NCBI GenBank assembly: GCA_937900135.1
Contig: CALCDJ010000002.1
Span: 1 to 64,000, forward strand
Source of the DNA: an uncultured Blautia sp.
Lineage (GTDB): Bacteria; Bacillota; Clostridia; Lachnospirales; Lachnospiraceae
Length of the DNA: 64,000 bases
Reading direction: 5' to 3'
The position numbers and the translations under genes are program-made. The notes beneath the pieces are model-generated. The model did no database searches and was not told the DNA's origin. It was given only the letters and a program-made list of their open reading frames with translations. This document shows, piece after piece, positions 49,291-57,687 of the stretch (position 1 is the stretch's first letter; the number at the start of each line of letters is the position of its first letter).

Positions 49291-50301
49291 ATGGCAAACA
49301 GTATCATTGAATTACACGCCCAGGTGCCGGCAGATCAGGAGGGAAATGTGTTCGGACAGTTTGACGAACACTTAAAGCTGATTGAACGTACCTTAAACGT
49401 TTCCCTGATTTCCAGGGATGGCCTTTTAAAAATCCTTGGAAATGAACAGAATGCCCCACAGGCGAAGAAACTGATAGACGAACTGGTGGTATTAGCCAAA
49501 CGCGGCAATACCATTACGAAACAGAATGTAACCTATGCGCTTTCCCTGGCTATGGAGCAGAGAAACCAGGTCCTCACAGAAATTGACAAGGATTTTATCT
49601 GCAATACCATTCAGGGAAGACCCATTAAACCAAAAACACTGGGACAGAAGGACTATGTGGAACAGATTCGCAAGAAGATGATCGTCTTTGGCGTAGGTCC
49701 TGCCGGTACCGGTAAGACCTATCTTGCCATGGCCATGGCTGTAACTGCTTTTCGGAATGAAGAGGTCAGCCGTATCATTCTCACACGTCCTGCCATTGAA
49801 GCAGGAGAGAAGCTTGGATTTCTGCCGGGAGATTTGCAGAGTAAGGTAGATCCCTATCTGCGGCCGCTGTATGATGCGCTCTATCAGATCATGGGCGCAG
49901 ACAGTTTTGCCAAAAATATGGAACGGGGCTTGATTGAAGTGGCTCCCCTTGCCTATATGCGAGGCAGAACCCTGGACAACGCTTTTATCATTCTGGATGA
50001 AGCCCAGAATACCACCCCTGCCCAAATGAAGATGTTTCTCACCCGAATCGGTTTCGGCTCCAAGGTGATCATCACCGGAGATGCCTCCCAGAAGGACCTG
50101 CCCCGGGATGCCGTATCCGGTCTGGATGTAGCTATGAAAGTCCTGAAAAAAATTGACGATATCGGGTTCTGCCAGCTTACCAGCAAGGACGTGGTACGTC
50201 ACCCGCTGGTACAGCAGATCGTGCAGGCTTATGATAATTACGAGAAGCATCAGAAACCGGAGAAGAATACCCGGCGAAGAAATGGAGGAACTTTGCGATG
50301 A
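49291..50301 (+). CDS. phoH: PhoH-family ATPase/RNA helicase-like protein
   Basis: This 336-residue cytoplasmic ATPase has an N-terminal KH-like region (LIERTLNVSLISRDGLLKILG) and a RecA-like core with Walker A GPAGTGKTY (about residues 137-145), Walker B FIILDEAQNT (about 231-240) and GDASQKDLP. PhoH proteins are linked to RNA metabolism and to YbeY, encoded next; the two overlap by 4 bp (ATGA-type). The usual Firmicute neighbour yqfD is 22.5 kb upstream, and the yqfF/pgpH gene often found between phoH and ybeY is absent. Confidence 0.94.
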   Translation: MANSIIELHAQVPADQEGNVFGQFDEHLKLIERTLNVSLISRDGLLKILGNEQNAPQAKKLIDELVVLAKRGNTITKQNVTYALSLAMEQRNQVLTEIDKDFICNTIQGRPIKPKTLGQKDYVEQIRKKMIVFGVGPAGTGKTYLAMAMAVTAFRNEEVSRIILTRPAIEAGEKLGFLPGDLQSKVDPYLRPLYDALYQIMGADSFAKNMERGLIEVAPLAYMRGRTLDNAFIILDEAQNTTPAQMKMFLTRIGFGSKVIITGDASQKDLPRDAVSGLDVAMKVLKKIDDIGFCQLTSKDVVRHPLVQQIVQAYDNYEKHQKPEKNTRRRNGGTLR

Positions 50302-50792
50302 CCTTACAGATCGATTATGAAACAGACCGGGAGCTTGGCATTGATTATGCCGCACTGGCCAATGAAGTGGCAGAAAAGGTTCTGGATATGGAAAACTGCC
50401 CATATGATGCTTCTGTAAACCTTGTGCTGACTGACAATGAAGAAATCAAACGGGTGAACACAGAATTCCGGAATATTTCCGCCCCGACAGATGTTCTTTC
50501 TTTTCCCATGATTCCTTTTTCTGCCCCGGCAGAATACGATCTGGTGGAAGAGGATGATTCCTATTTTGATCTGGATACCGGCGAATTACTTCTGGGAGAT
50601 ATTATGATTTCCGTGGATAAGGTTTTTGCTCAGGCAGAAGAATACAACCATAGCGTAAAACGTGAATTCTGCTTTCTGATTGCCCATAGCATGCTTCATC
50701 TTCTGGGTTATGATCACATGACGCCGGAAGAAGCGTCTGTCATGGAAGGGAAACAGGCAAAGGCCCTGGAGGAACTGGGAATCACCCGGTAA
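50298..50792 (+). CDS. ybeY: Endoribonuclease YbeY (rRNA maturation)
   Basis: This 164-residue metal-dependent RNase is involved in 16S rRNA 3' end maturation and 70S quality control. The zinc site HSMLHLLGYDHMTPEE (His-x3-His-x5-His) is near residues 133-145, and SAPTDVLSFPM marks the family upstream. It overlaps phoH by 4 bp. Length is normal for Firmicutes. Confidence 0.95.
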   Translation: MTLQIDYETDRELGIDYAALANEVAEKVLDMENCPYDASVNLVLTDNEEIKRVNTEFRNISAPTDVLSFPMIPFSAPAEYDLVEEDDSYFDLDTGELLLGDIMISVDKVFAQAEEYNHSVKREFCFLIAHSMLHLLGYDHMTPEEASVMEGKQAKALEELGITR

Positions 50793-50803
50793 GGAGGGTG
50801 TCT

Positions 50804-51847
50804 ATGAAAAAAGCAACTATGATGAAAGCCTTTTTGGGAACACTGATGACCATCAGCCTTTTTGGAACGCAGGTATCTGCTTCCGATGGGGTGGATATGA
50901 CACCGGTTGCAGCAGAGGATTCCGGAGAAATGGTGCAAAGCTATCTCACCGGAGAACAGGTTCCTGCATCGATTGGCAGACGCCGTCCCATTGCCATGAT
51001 GATGAGCAACATTCAGGTTGCCTGCCCCCAGAGCGGAATCAGCAATGCAGGCGTCATCTATGAAGCGCCGGTGGAGGGAGATATCACCAGACTGATGGCA
51101 ATCTATGAGGATTATGAATCTCTGGAACGGATGGGTTCTGTGCGAAGCTGCAGAGATTACTATCTCTTTTATGCCAATGAATTTGATGCGATCTATTCCC
51201 ATTTTGGTCAGGCAGTTTATGCTCTGCAATACCTGGATGCACATATGATCGACAATCTCAACGGACTGGAAATGGACGGCACAACTTACTATCGTACAAG
51301 TGACCGCAGGCCTCCTCACAATGCCTATACCAATTTCCAGCGCCTCCAGGAAGGAATTGCCAAAATGGGGTACCGTCAGACGTATAAAGAGGATTATCAG
51401 GGACATTACCAGTTTGCGCCGGAGGGCAGTGAAACCACTTTGGAAAACGGCCAAAGCGCCGCCATGGTGAAGCTTGATAATTTCACCCACAATCATCCAT
51501 GGTTCCAGTATGATGAGGCAACCGGAACCTATCTCCGTTTTCAGTTTGGAGAGCCTCAGGTGGACGAACTGAATCAGGAGCAGTTATCCTGTGACAACAT
51601 CCTTTTACAGTATTCCTCTTATCAGCCTTATGACGGAAACGGATACTTAAATATTGATACCAGTTCCGGAGGACAGGGCAAGTTTATCACAAGGGGAAAG
51701 GCCATTGACATCCGCTGGGAAAAGGATTCTCCCTGGGGCATTACCCATTATTACGATGCCAATGAGCAGGAAATCCTTCTGAATCCTGGAAAAACCTGGG
51801 TGGAGATCATTCAGAACGATCGCCTGGATTCCATTACCATTCAGTAA
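50804..51847 (+). CDS. DUF3048 (YerB-like) exported protein
   Basis: This 347-residue exported protein starts at 50804 after AAGGAGGG and has a signal peptide (MKKATMMKAFLGTLMTISLFG, probable cleavage after VSA). The core matches DUF3048: RRPIAMMMSNIQVACPQSGISNAGVIYEAPVEGDITRLMAI, RMGSVRSCRDYYLFYANEFDAIYSHFGQA, and a C-terminal half with WEKDSPWGITHYYD and NPGKTWVEI. B. subtilis YerB is a lipoprotein of unknown function; no lipobox Cys is visible here. It follows ybeY by 11 bp. Confidence 0.88.
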   Translation: MKKATMMKAFLGTLMTISLFGTQVSASDGVDMTPVAAEDSGEMVQSYLTGEQVPASIGRRRPIAMMMSNIQVACPQSGISNAGVIYEAPVEGDITRLMAIYEDYESLERMGSVRSCRDYYLFYANEFDAIYSHFGQAVYALQYLDAHMIDNLNGLEMDGTTYYRTSDRRPPHNAYTNFQRLQEGIAKMGYRQTYKEDYQGHYQFAPEGSETTLENGQSAAMVKLDNFTHNHPWFQYDEATGTYLRFQFGEPQVDELNQEQLSCDNILLQYSSYQPYDGNGYLNIDTSSGGQGKFITRGKAIDIRWEKDSPWGITHYYDANEQEILLNPGKTWVEIIQNDRLDSITIQ

Positions 51848-51854
51848 CATACCC

Positions 51855-51873
51855 TCTGACACGTTGTGTCAGA
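51855..51873 (+). terminator. Inverted repeat after the DUF3048 gene
   Basis: TCTGACAC (51855-51862) pairs with GTGTCAGA (51866-51873). The loop is only 3 nt and no T-run follows, so a factor-independent stop is uncertain; it could be an operator. Confidence 0.4.
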
Positions 51874-51943
51874 AGTTACCAGCCTGTGTTTTGCATAAAG
51901 AAAATCAGAACGCTGATACTAGACAGAAAAAGGAGCGATGGAT

Positions 51944-52315
51944 ATGCGTAAATTTTTCTGTGGTATCGGCGTTTTTTTATTTTTGTGTGTGATTTCCCTG
52001 GGATATTATAAAACCTATCAACTCAGTGAGCATCGCCGGATGCTTTCCTCTTTGGAACATACTTCTTCCAGTCAGGAAGGAGAGTCTTTTGCCCTGAGTG
52101 CCTCAAAACAAAGTTCCTCCGGGTACGGTGAATATTATCTTCAGGATCTGGACGGATATGTGGCGGTTTATTATGGAGATAAAAAAACCCTTTTTGAGGC
52201 AACCACCATCTGCACAGATACCCTCCCGGAGCCATGGAAATCCGGGGTGCAAAAGGGGATGTATCTAAAGGACCGCCTGACGGTTTACAGTTTCCTGGAA
52301 AATTATTCCAGCTAA
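51944..52315 (+). CDS. Small membrane-anchored protein resembling the BofC C-terminal domain
   Basis: This 123-residue protein has an N-terminal membrane helix (MRKFFCGIGVFLFLCVISLGYY), a Ser/Gln-rich linker (residues 30-65) and a C-terminal part (YYLQDLDGYVAVYYG...LPEPWKSGVQKGMYLKDRLTVYSFLENYSS). The pattern LP...GV...G...L..FLE.Y.S resembles BofC, an inhibitor in the sigma-K checkpoint of sporulation, though the match is short. The ATG at 51944 is 8 bp after AGGAG; an ATG at 51938 lies too close. Likely a sporulation-related gene, with moderate certainty. Confidence 0.6.
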   Translation: MRKFFCGIGVFLFLCVISLGYYKTYQLSEHRRMLSSLEHTSSSQEGESFALSASKQSSSGYGEYYLQDLDGYVAVYYGDKKTLFEATTICTDTLPEPWKSGVQKGMYLKDRLTVYSFLENYSS

Positions 52316-52410
52316 GAGTCTGGAAAAACATAGACGAATGTAAAAAAATGTTGTAAGATAGGGAAATGAAGTAAGATAGAATAAGAAATGACATTGGAGT
52401 GACAAAAGAC

Positions 52411-53256
52411 ATGAACTATCGAGAACGATTGAAACACAAACAGCGTATTGTAATAAAGATTGGTACCTCTTCCCTCACCCACGCAGAGACAGGACGTCTG
52501 AATCTGCGTAAGCTGGAAGTTCTGGTGCGGGAGATCAGTGATCTGCGCAACCAGGGAAAAGAAGTGGTTCTGGTTTCTTCCGGAGCCATCGGCGTGGGAA
52601 GCGCAGCCCTTGGAATGGAAGGAAAACCCACAGAGCTTGAGAAGAAACAGGCATGCGCGGCAGTGGGACAGGCCCGTCTTATGATGATCTACCAGAAGCT
52701 GTTTGCGGAATATAACCAGACCGCGGCCCAGATTCTGATGACCAAGAATACCATGGTCAACAATCTGAACCGTAAGAACGCCAAGAACACCTTCCGGGAA
52801 CTTCTGCAGCTTGGCGCCATTCCCATTGTAAATGAAAATGACTCTGTCTCTACATATGAGATCCAGTTCGGTGACAACGACACCCTTTCCGCAGTGGTAG
52901 CAGCGCTTATCGGTGCCGATCTTCTGATCCTTTTATCTGATATCGACGGTCTGTTTACCGATGATCCCAACCAGAACCCGGATGCCCGCTTTATTGATGT
53001 GGTAGAAAGCCTGGACGAGCATTTTCTCAACATGGGCAAGGCAAGCACCGGAAGCAAGGTAGGAACCGGCGGTATGGCCACCAAGCTCACAGCAGCGGAA
53101 ATTGCCACAGCAGCGGGAACCGATATGGTAATTGCCAACGGAAAGGATTTTCATGTCATTCATAAAATCATAGAAGGACGCAATCACGGAACCCTTTTTG
53201 TGGGCAACCAAAAAGAAGAATTTTATCTCATCGATTACATTGAAAAACTGTTATAA
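52411..53256 (+). CDS. proB: Glutamate 5-kinase (no PUA domain)
   Basis: This 281-residue amino-acid kinase phosphorylates glutamate in the first step of proline synthesis. It shows RIVIKIGTSSLTH (nucleotide site), VSSGAIGVGSAAL, FGDNDTLSAVVAALIGADLLILLSDIDGLFTDDP and GTGGMATKLTAAEIA. It ends without the C-terminal PUA domain present in E. coli ProB, a common form in Clostridia. The start chosen is the ATG at 52411; a GTG at 52399 overlaps the GGAG site. Its partner proA is 0.8 kb downstream, after a DUF896 gene and a folate gene. Confidence 0.93.
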   Translation: MNYRERLKHKQRIVIKIGTSSLTHAETGRLNLRKLEVLVREISDLRNQGKEVVLVSSGAIGVGSAALGMEGKPTELEKKQACAAVGQARLMMIYQKLFAEYNQTAAQILMTKNTMVNNLNRKNAKNTFRELLQLGAIPIVNENDSVSTYEIQFGDNDTLSAVVAALIGADLLILLSDIDGLFTDDPNQNPDARFIDVVESLDEHFLNMGKASTGSKVGTGGMATKLTAAEIATAAGTDMVIANGKDFHVIHKIIEGRNHGTLFVGNQKEEFYLIDYIEKLL

Positions 53257-53305
53257 TTCTCTGACACAGAAGGGAAAATGACGGTTACAGAAACAAGGAG
53301 GACTT

Positions 53306-53527
53306 ATGGATAATATTATGATAGACAGGATCAACACTCTGGCTCACAAGGCCAAGAGCGTGGGTCTCACAGAAGAAGAGAAGAAGGAGCAGGCTGCTCT
53401 TCGGAAAGAATACATTGCAAACATCCGAATGAATCTTCAGACACAGTTAGACAGCATTGATATCAAAGAATCAGACGGAACCATCACGAATCTGGGTGAA
53501 AAATATGGAAACAAAAAAAGACATTAG
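53306..53527 (+). CDS. DUF896 (YnzC-type) small protein
   Basis: This 73-residue basic helical-hairpin protein carries the family pattern IDRINTLAHKAKSVGLTEEEKKEQAALRKEYI, IRMNLQTQLDSI and the C-terminal KYGNKKRH. AAGGAGG lies ahead of the ATG. YnzC is a LexA-regulated or ribosome-associated protein of unclear role in B. subtilis. It overlaps the next gene by 23 bp. Confidence 0.92.
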   Translation: MDNIMIDRINTLAHKAKSVGLTEEEKKEQAALRKEYIANIRMNLQTQLDSIDIKESDGTITNLGEKYGNKKRH

Positions 53528-54068
53528 ACGTCAGGTATTCGCGGCAAGAAAAGCCTGCACCGATGCACAGGTGGAAGAGTGGAGCCGTGAGATTACCAGA
53601 AAGGTGCTGGCTCTTCCTGAATTTAAAGAGGCAGAGCGGATTCTGGCCTATGTGGATTACAATCATGAAGTGATGACCCGTTTTCTGATTGAGGAAGCGT
53701 GGAAAGCAAAAAAAGAAGTTGCAGTCCCCAAGGTCTACGGAAAAGAAATGAAATTTCACCGGTTTACCGATTTTTCCCAGCTGAAGCCTGGATATTTTGA
53801 TATTCCTGAGCCTGACAGCGGAGAGATTGTGGACTGGACAGAGGGAACCATGATTATGCCAGGAGTTGCCTTTGACCCGGAGAATCACCGGGCGGGCTAT
53901 GGCGGCGGTTTTTATGACCGCTTCCTGGAAAAACATCCGAAGCTTCTTCGGGTAGCTGTGGCATTTGATTTTCAGATGGTTCCAGAGGTACCTGTGGAAC
54001 CTACGGATATCTGTCCCCATGTCCTGGTGACAGAAAAAAATATCTATTATCTGGAAGCAGGGAGGTAA
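53505..54068 (+). CDS. 5-formyltetrahydrofolate cyclo-ligase
   Basis: This 187-residue enzyme converts 5-formyl-THF to 5,10-methenyl-THF with ATP. The start at 53505 (METKKDIRRQVFAARK) lies inside the end of the DUF896 gene; an upstream frame start at 53457 would read into that gene. Family signatures are KKEVAVPKVYG, and the ATP/substrate loop PGVAFDPENHRAGYGGGFYDRFL. Known trivial names are Fau, YgfA and MTHFS. The stop is 5 bp before proA. Confidence 0.93.
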   Translation: METKKDIRRQVFAARKACTDAQVEEWSREITRKVLALPEFKEAERILAYVDYNHEVMTRFLIEEAWKAKKEVAVPKVYGKEMKFHRFTDFSQLKPGYFDIPEPDSGEIVDWTEGTMIMPGVAFDPENHRAGYGGGFYDRFLEKHPKLLRVAVAFDFQMVPEVPVEPTDICPHVLVTEKNIYYLEAGR

Positions 54069-54073
54069 CTCAT

Positions 54074-55324
54074 ATGTTGGAAATGCTTGAAACATTGGGA
54101 AAACATGCCAAAGGCGCAGAAGCTGCCATGCGGAATCTTCCCACTGTGAAAAAAAATCAGATTCTTACTGCTGTGGCAGAAAAACTTCTTGACAAAACAG
54201 AAGAGATTCTGGCAGCCAATGCCATTGACATCGAGAACGGCAAAAAAAATCAGATGCCAGACGGACTTATTGATCGTCTGCTCCTGACCCCGGAGCGTGT
54301 TGCCGGAATGGCAGAGGGGCTTCGCCAGCTGGTGGAACTGGAAGATCCCATTGGAGAGGTCACAGGAATGAAGAAACGTCCCAACGGACTTCTGATTGGA
54401 CAGAAACGTGTTCCCCTGGGGGTAATTGGTATCATTTATGAGGCCCGCCCCAATGTAACGGCCGATGCTTTTGGTCTTTGCTTTAAGACAGGAAACGTGG
54501 TGATCTTAAAGGGTGGAAGTGATGCCATTCATTCCAACAAGGCCATTGTGGCATACATCCGGGAAACCCTTCGGGAGCATGAGGTGACAGAAGACGCCAT
54601 CCAGCTGATTGAAGATACCTCCAGAGAAACTGCTGCTGCCTTCATGAAAATGAACCAGTATGTGGACGTTCTTATCCCAAGAGGAGGACGCGGTCTGATT
54701 CAGGCAGTGGTAAATCAGAGTACCATTCCTGTTATCGAAACCGGTACAGGAAACTGCCATATTTATGTAGATGAAAGCGCAGATCTCACCATGGCTGCGG
54801 ACATTGTGATCAATGCCAAAACACAGCGAATCGGCGTATGCAATGCCTGTGAATCCCTTTTGGTACATCAGGCTGTCAAGGATGCCTTTCTTCCGGTTCT
54901 TGCTTCCCGTCTGAAGGAGAAGCATGTGGAAGTGCGGGCAGATGAGAGAGCCAAGGCGCTGATTCCAGAATCCATTCCAGCTACGGAAGAAGATTGGGGA
55001 AGGGAATATCTGGACTATATCATTTCCATTAAGGTGGTGGATTCGGTTGAGGAAGCCATTTCCCATATCAACCGTTATAACACCAAGCATTCCGAAGCCA
55101 TTGTCACCAACAATTATACCCACGCCCAGAAATTCCTGGATGAGGTGGATGCAGCAGCCGTTTATGTCAATGCATCTACCCGTTTTACCGATGGTTTTGA
55201 GTTCGGTTACGGCGCAGAAATCGGAATCAGTACCCAGAAGCTCCATGCAAGAGGACCTATGGGTCTCCTGGCGCTGACCACTACCAAATACATCATCTAT
55301 GGAAATGGACAAATCCGCCCGTAG
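54074..55324 (+). CDS. proA: Gamma-glutamyl phosphate reductase
   Basis: This 416-residue aldehyde-dehydrogenase-fold enzyme makes glutamate-5-semialdehyde for proline synthesis. It shows PLGVIGIIYEARPNVTADAFGL, VILKGGSDAIHSNKAI, VIETGTGNCHIYVDE and the catalytic Cys in RIGVCNACESLL (about residue 256), and ends FEFGYGAEIGISTQKLHARGPMG. GGGAGG precedes the ATG. It co-occurs with proB in the same direction, so both steps of the pathway to GSA are here; proC is not in the window. Confidence 0.95.
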   Translation: MLEMLETLGKHAKGAEAAMRNLPTVKKNQILTAVAEKLLDKTEEILAANAIDIENGKKNQMPDGLIDRLLLTPERVAGMAEGLRQLVELEDPIGEVTGMKKRPNGLLIGQKRVPLGVIGIIYEARPNVTADAFGLCFKTGNVVILKGGSDAIHSNKAIVAYIRETLREHEVTEDAIQLIEDTSRETAAAFMKMNQYVDVLIPRGGRGLIQAVVNQSTIPVIETGTGNCHIYVDESADLTMAADIVINAKTQRIGVCNACESLLVHQAVKDAFLPVLASRLKEKHVEVRADERAKALIPESIPATEEDWGREYLDYIISIKVVDSVEEAISHINRYNTKHSEAIVTNNYTHAQKFLDEVDAAAVYVNASTRFTDGFEFGYGAEIGISTQKLHARGPMGLLALTTTKYIIYGNGQIRP

Positions 55325-55326
55325 AT

Positions 55327-55356
55327 TTGACTTTTTCCATAAATTTGTGATATACT
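55327..55356 (+). promoter_or_regulatory. Promoter of the sortase-anchored protein gene
   Basis: TTGACT (55327-55332), 18 bp, TATACT (55351-55356), with an extended -10 TG two bases before. It starts 3 bp after the proA stop and leaves a leader of about 65 nt with an AGGAGG site. Confidence 0.65.
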
Positions 55357-55428
55357 TAATTACCGTTTGGTGATAAGATACTTACAGCGGACATATTTTT
55401 ATGCAGCTCATTTATAGGAGGACTTAAA

Positions 55429-57558
55429 ATGAGAAAAAAACAATTTATGGCACTTTTTTTGACGGGGGCACTAACCGTAGGCATGGCGCCTACTGCAGCA
55501 TTTGCAGCAGAGGACGCTCAGGCGGTTTCAATAGAAGGCACAGCAGACACCGCTATGGAAGGCTCTTCTGAGACACCGGCTCCGGAAGGAGAAACCACTC
55601 CGGCTCCGGAAGAGAACACAGAAGGGGAAACCACTCCGACTCCGGAAACTCCCAATCCAACAGAACCGGTAGTTCCGGAAACACCGCCTACCGAAGCACC
55701 TACTGAGACACCTTCCGAACCTACCCAGGCTCCAGAAGAAACTCCCTCAGAGGAGGATACACTTAAGGAAGAAACTGCAGTTTCTCCCACACCGGAAGCC
55801 AAGGAAGGAAACTCTATTACGTTTAACGACACTACATATACAACCCTGAAGGAAGCGGTAGAAGCAGCACAGGGCGGTACTGTAGAGACACCCAGCGAGA
55901 TTAAGGTATCCGGCAAGTTCACAGTAGAGGAGACAATCGTAGTTACTTCCGGTCAGGTTGTCCGCATTGTGGCGCAGTCCCCGGACACCACCATTACCAG
56001 AGGCGCTTCCCTTACTGGAAATATGTTCCAGGTAGAAGGAGGAACCCTTGATTTCTGTGTTGCAGTTCCAGAAACAGGAACCACAGAGACACCAGATGCT
56101 TCTGCGACTCTGACAATAAATGGAACCAGCGGCTCCGGCGATCCTACCGAAGGCGCTATCGTAGCTGTTCCCAGCGGAACCTTTATTCTGGAAAGCGGCG
56201 TAACCCTTACCGAAAATACTTCTTCTAAGGAAGGCGGCGCCGTACGTGGCGCAGCAGGCAGTCAGATTGCTCTGGCAGGAGGCAGCATTACCGGAAACAG
56301 CGCTACCGAAGGCGCTGGTATCTACAGTGAAGGCACCATTTCTGTCAAGGGCAGTGTAAACGTTTCCGGCAACCAGGTATATGGCGGCGTAGAAGAGAAC
56401 AACATCGCATTAAAGGGCGCTGGTGTGATTACAGTAAATGATAAGCTGGAAGGCTCTAAGATCGGTGTGAAATTCCTGGAAGGCAAGGAAGGAACCCCGG
56501 TTATCACCCTTGCAGAAGGCGTGACAGATGTGACTCTGGCTGATGTTCTTCCAGTCTTCACCTATGAGGGAACAGACTTTACCATTGACGAAAATGGTCT
56601 TCTGAAAACCTTAAACACCACCCCTACTCCGGCTCCTGACACAGAACCTCCGGTACTTACCGGCAAAAAAATGGAATGGACTGGCGCCAATTCCGCTAAG
56701 ATCGTAGCGGTTTCCAACGAAGACGGCTGGTATTATGTAGACTGGGTAAAAAAAGGAGAACCCGCTCCTGAGCTGGATCTGAATAAAGAAGGCGTTCCGG
56801 TGCAGGCAGACAGAGCCTTTACCATTTATCTTACAGAACTGGATTCCCAGCATGACATTGATGTATATGTGCGTGTCAAAGATAAGAGCAACAACCTTTC
56901 CAAGAAGATGTTATTCCAGCTGAAACGTGAAAATATCACCCCTACACCATCTGACCGGGAACCAATCGTTCCCAAGGTAACAGAGAGTGTGGTACAGGGA
57001 TTGGAAAAACCTTTGGAATTTTACCCGAATACCTTTTATCCCTTTACCGTTATTGGTGCAGGTACCAATAACAACAAACCCATAAAGGGAGATGTAAAAT
57101 GGGTTCCGTTGTATTGGAGTACCTCTTCCAATCCATCGGTAGATAAGAGACAAACTGCATGGAAGATTGGTTCCACCATTGGTATCCGTGATGCTGCTAC
57201 ATACAATATGTTTGTATTTTTCCAGAAATATGAATACGACGGTACACAGTGGCAGCAGACAGATGTTGTAGAATCTGCTTCTTATAAATTCAGCTCCAAA
57301 GCAATTCAGTTCAATACCGCTACCCCAACCCCGACCATTCAGGGACAGCAAGGAGGCGATGGTACCTATTACGATCCGGAAACAGGAGAGCCCATTGATC
57401 AGACTGTAGATGGAGATGTCACAGGCGCAACTTCCAATTCAGATACCGTAGCTACCGGAGATGAAACCCCAATTGCAACTATGATGATACTTGCTACACT
57501 TTCTCTCCTGGCTGGAGGATATGTTCTGGTAAGAAGACGCAAAAAAACAAATGAATAA
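55429..57558 (+). CDS. Cell-wall-anchored surface protein with variant sortase motif
   Basis: This 709-residue surface protein has a signal peptide (MRKKQFMALFLTGALTVGMAP, cleavage after AFA-AE) and a Pro/Thr/Glu-rich stalk (about residues 40-125, with ETTPAPEENTEGETTPTPE-like repeats). A beta-helix-like domain of short Gly/Thr repeats follows (about 130-395, SGDPTEGAIVAVPSGTFILE and LTENTSSKEGGAVRG), then an Ig-like domain (about 405-500), a further beta domain and a Thr/Pro linker. The C-terminus is VATGDETPIATMMILATL..., a membrane helix and RRRKK tail; VATGD replaces canonical LPxTG. Substrate or ligand unknown. Confidence 0.83.
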   Translation: MRKKQFMALFLTGALTVGMAPTAAFAAEDAQAVSIEGTADTAMEGSSETPAPEGETTPAPEENTEGETTPTPETPNPTEPVVPETPPTEAPTETPSEPTQAPEETPSEEDTLKEETAVSPTPEAKEGNSITFNDTTYTTLKEAVEAAQGGTVETPSEIKVSGKFTVEETIVVTSGQVVRIVAQSPDTTITRGASLTGNMFQVEGGTLDFCVAVPETGTTETPDASATLTINGTSGSGDPTEGAIVAVPSGTFILESGVTLTENTSSKEGGAVRGAAGSQIALAGGSITGNSATEGAGIYSEGTISVKGSVNVSGNQVYGGVEENNIALKGAGVITVNDKLEGSKIGVKFLEGKEGTPVITLAEGVTDVTLADVLPVFTYEGTDFTIDENGLLKTLNTTPTPAPDTEPPVLTGKKMEWTGANSAKIVAVSNEDGWYYVDWVKKGEPAPELDLNKEGVPVQADRAFTIYLTELDSQHDIDVYVRVKDKSNNLSKKMLFQLKRENITPTPSDREPIVPKVTESVVQGLEKPLEFYPNTFYPFTVIGAGTNNNKPIKGDVKWVPLYWSTSSNPSVDKRQTAWKIGSTIGIRDAATYNMFVFFQKYEYDGTQWQQTDVVESASYKFSSKAIQFNTATPTPTIQGQQGGDGTYYDPETGEPIDQTVDGDVTGATSNSDTVATGDETPIATMMILATLSLLAGGYVLVRRRKKTNE

Positions 57559-57601
57559 TTTTCCTTTCTGATTTCCCGAAAAACAGATTGGAAATGTAAA
57601 T

Positions 57602-57632
57602 GAGAGACAGGTATGTTTGCCTGTCTCTTTTC
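57602..57632 (+). terminator. Intrinsic terminator after the anchored-protein gene
   Basis: AGAGACAGG (57603-57611) pairs with CCTGTCTCT (57620-57628), followed by TTTTC. The hairpin is 42 bp past the stop. Confidence 0.8.
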
Positions 57633-57687
57633 ATATATTATAGGGAACTTATTTGGGCTTGAACAACAGAATCAGGAGGGACAGACT

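Noticed and set aside
55560..55720. Pro/Thr/Glu-coding repeats taken as a possible CRISPR or DNA repeat
   Set aside because: Imperfect codon-level repeats within the stalk of the anchored protein, without regular spacers.
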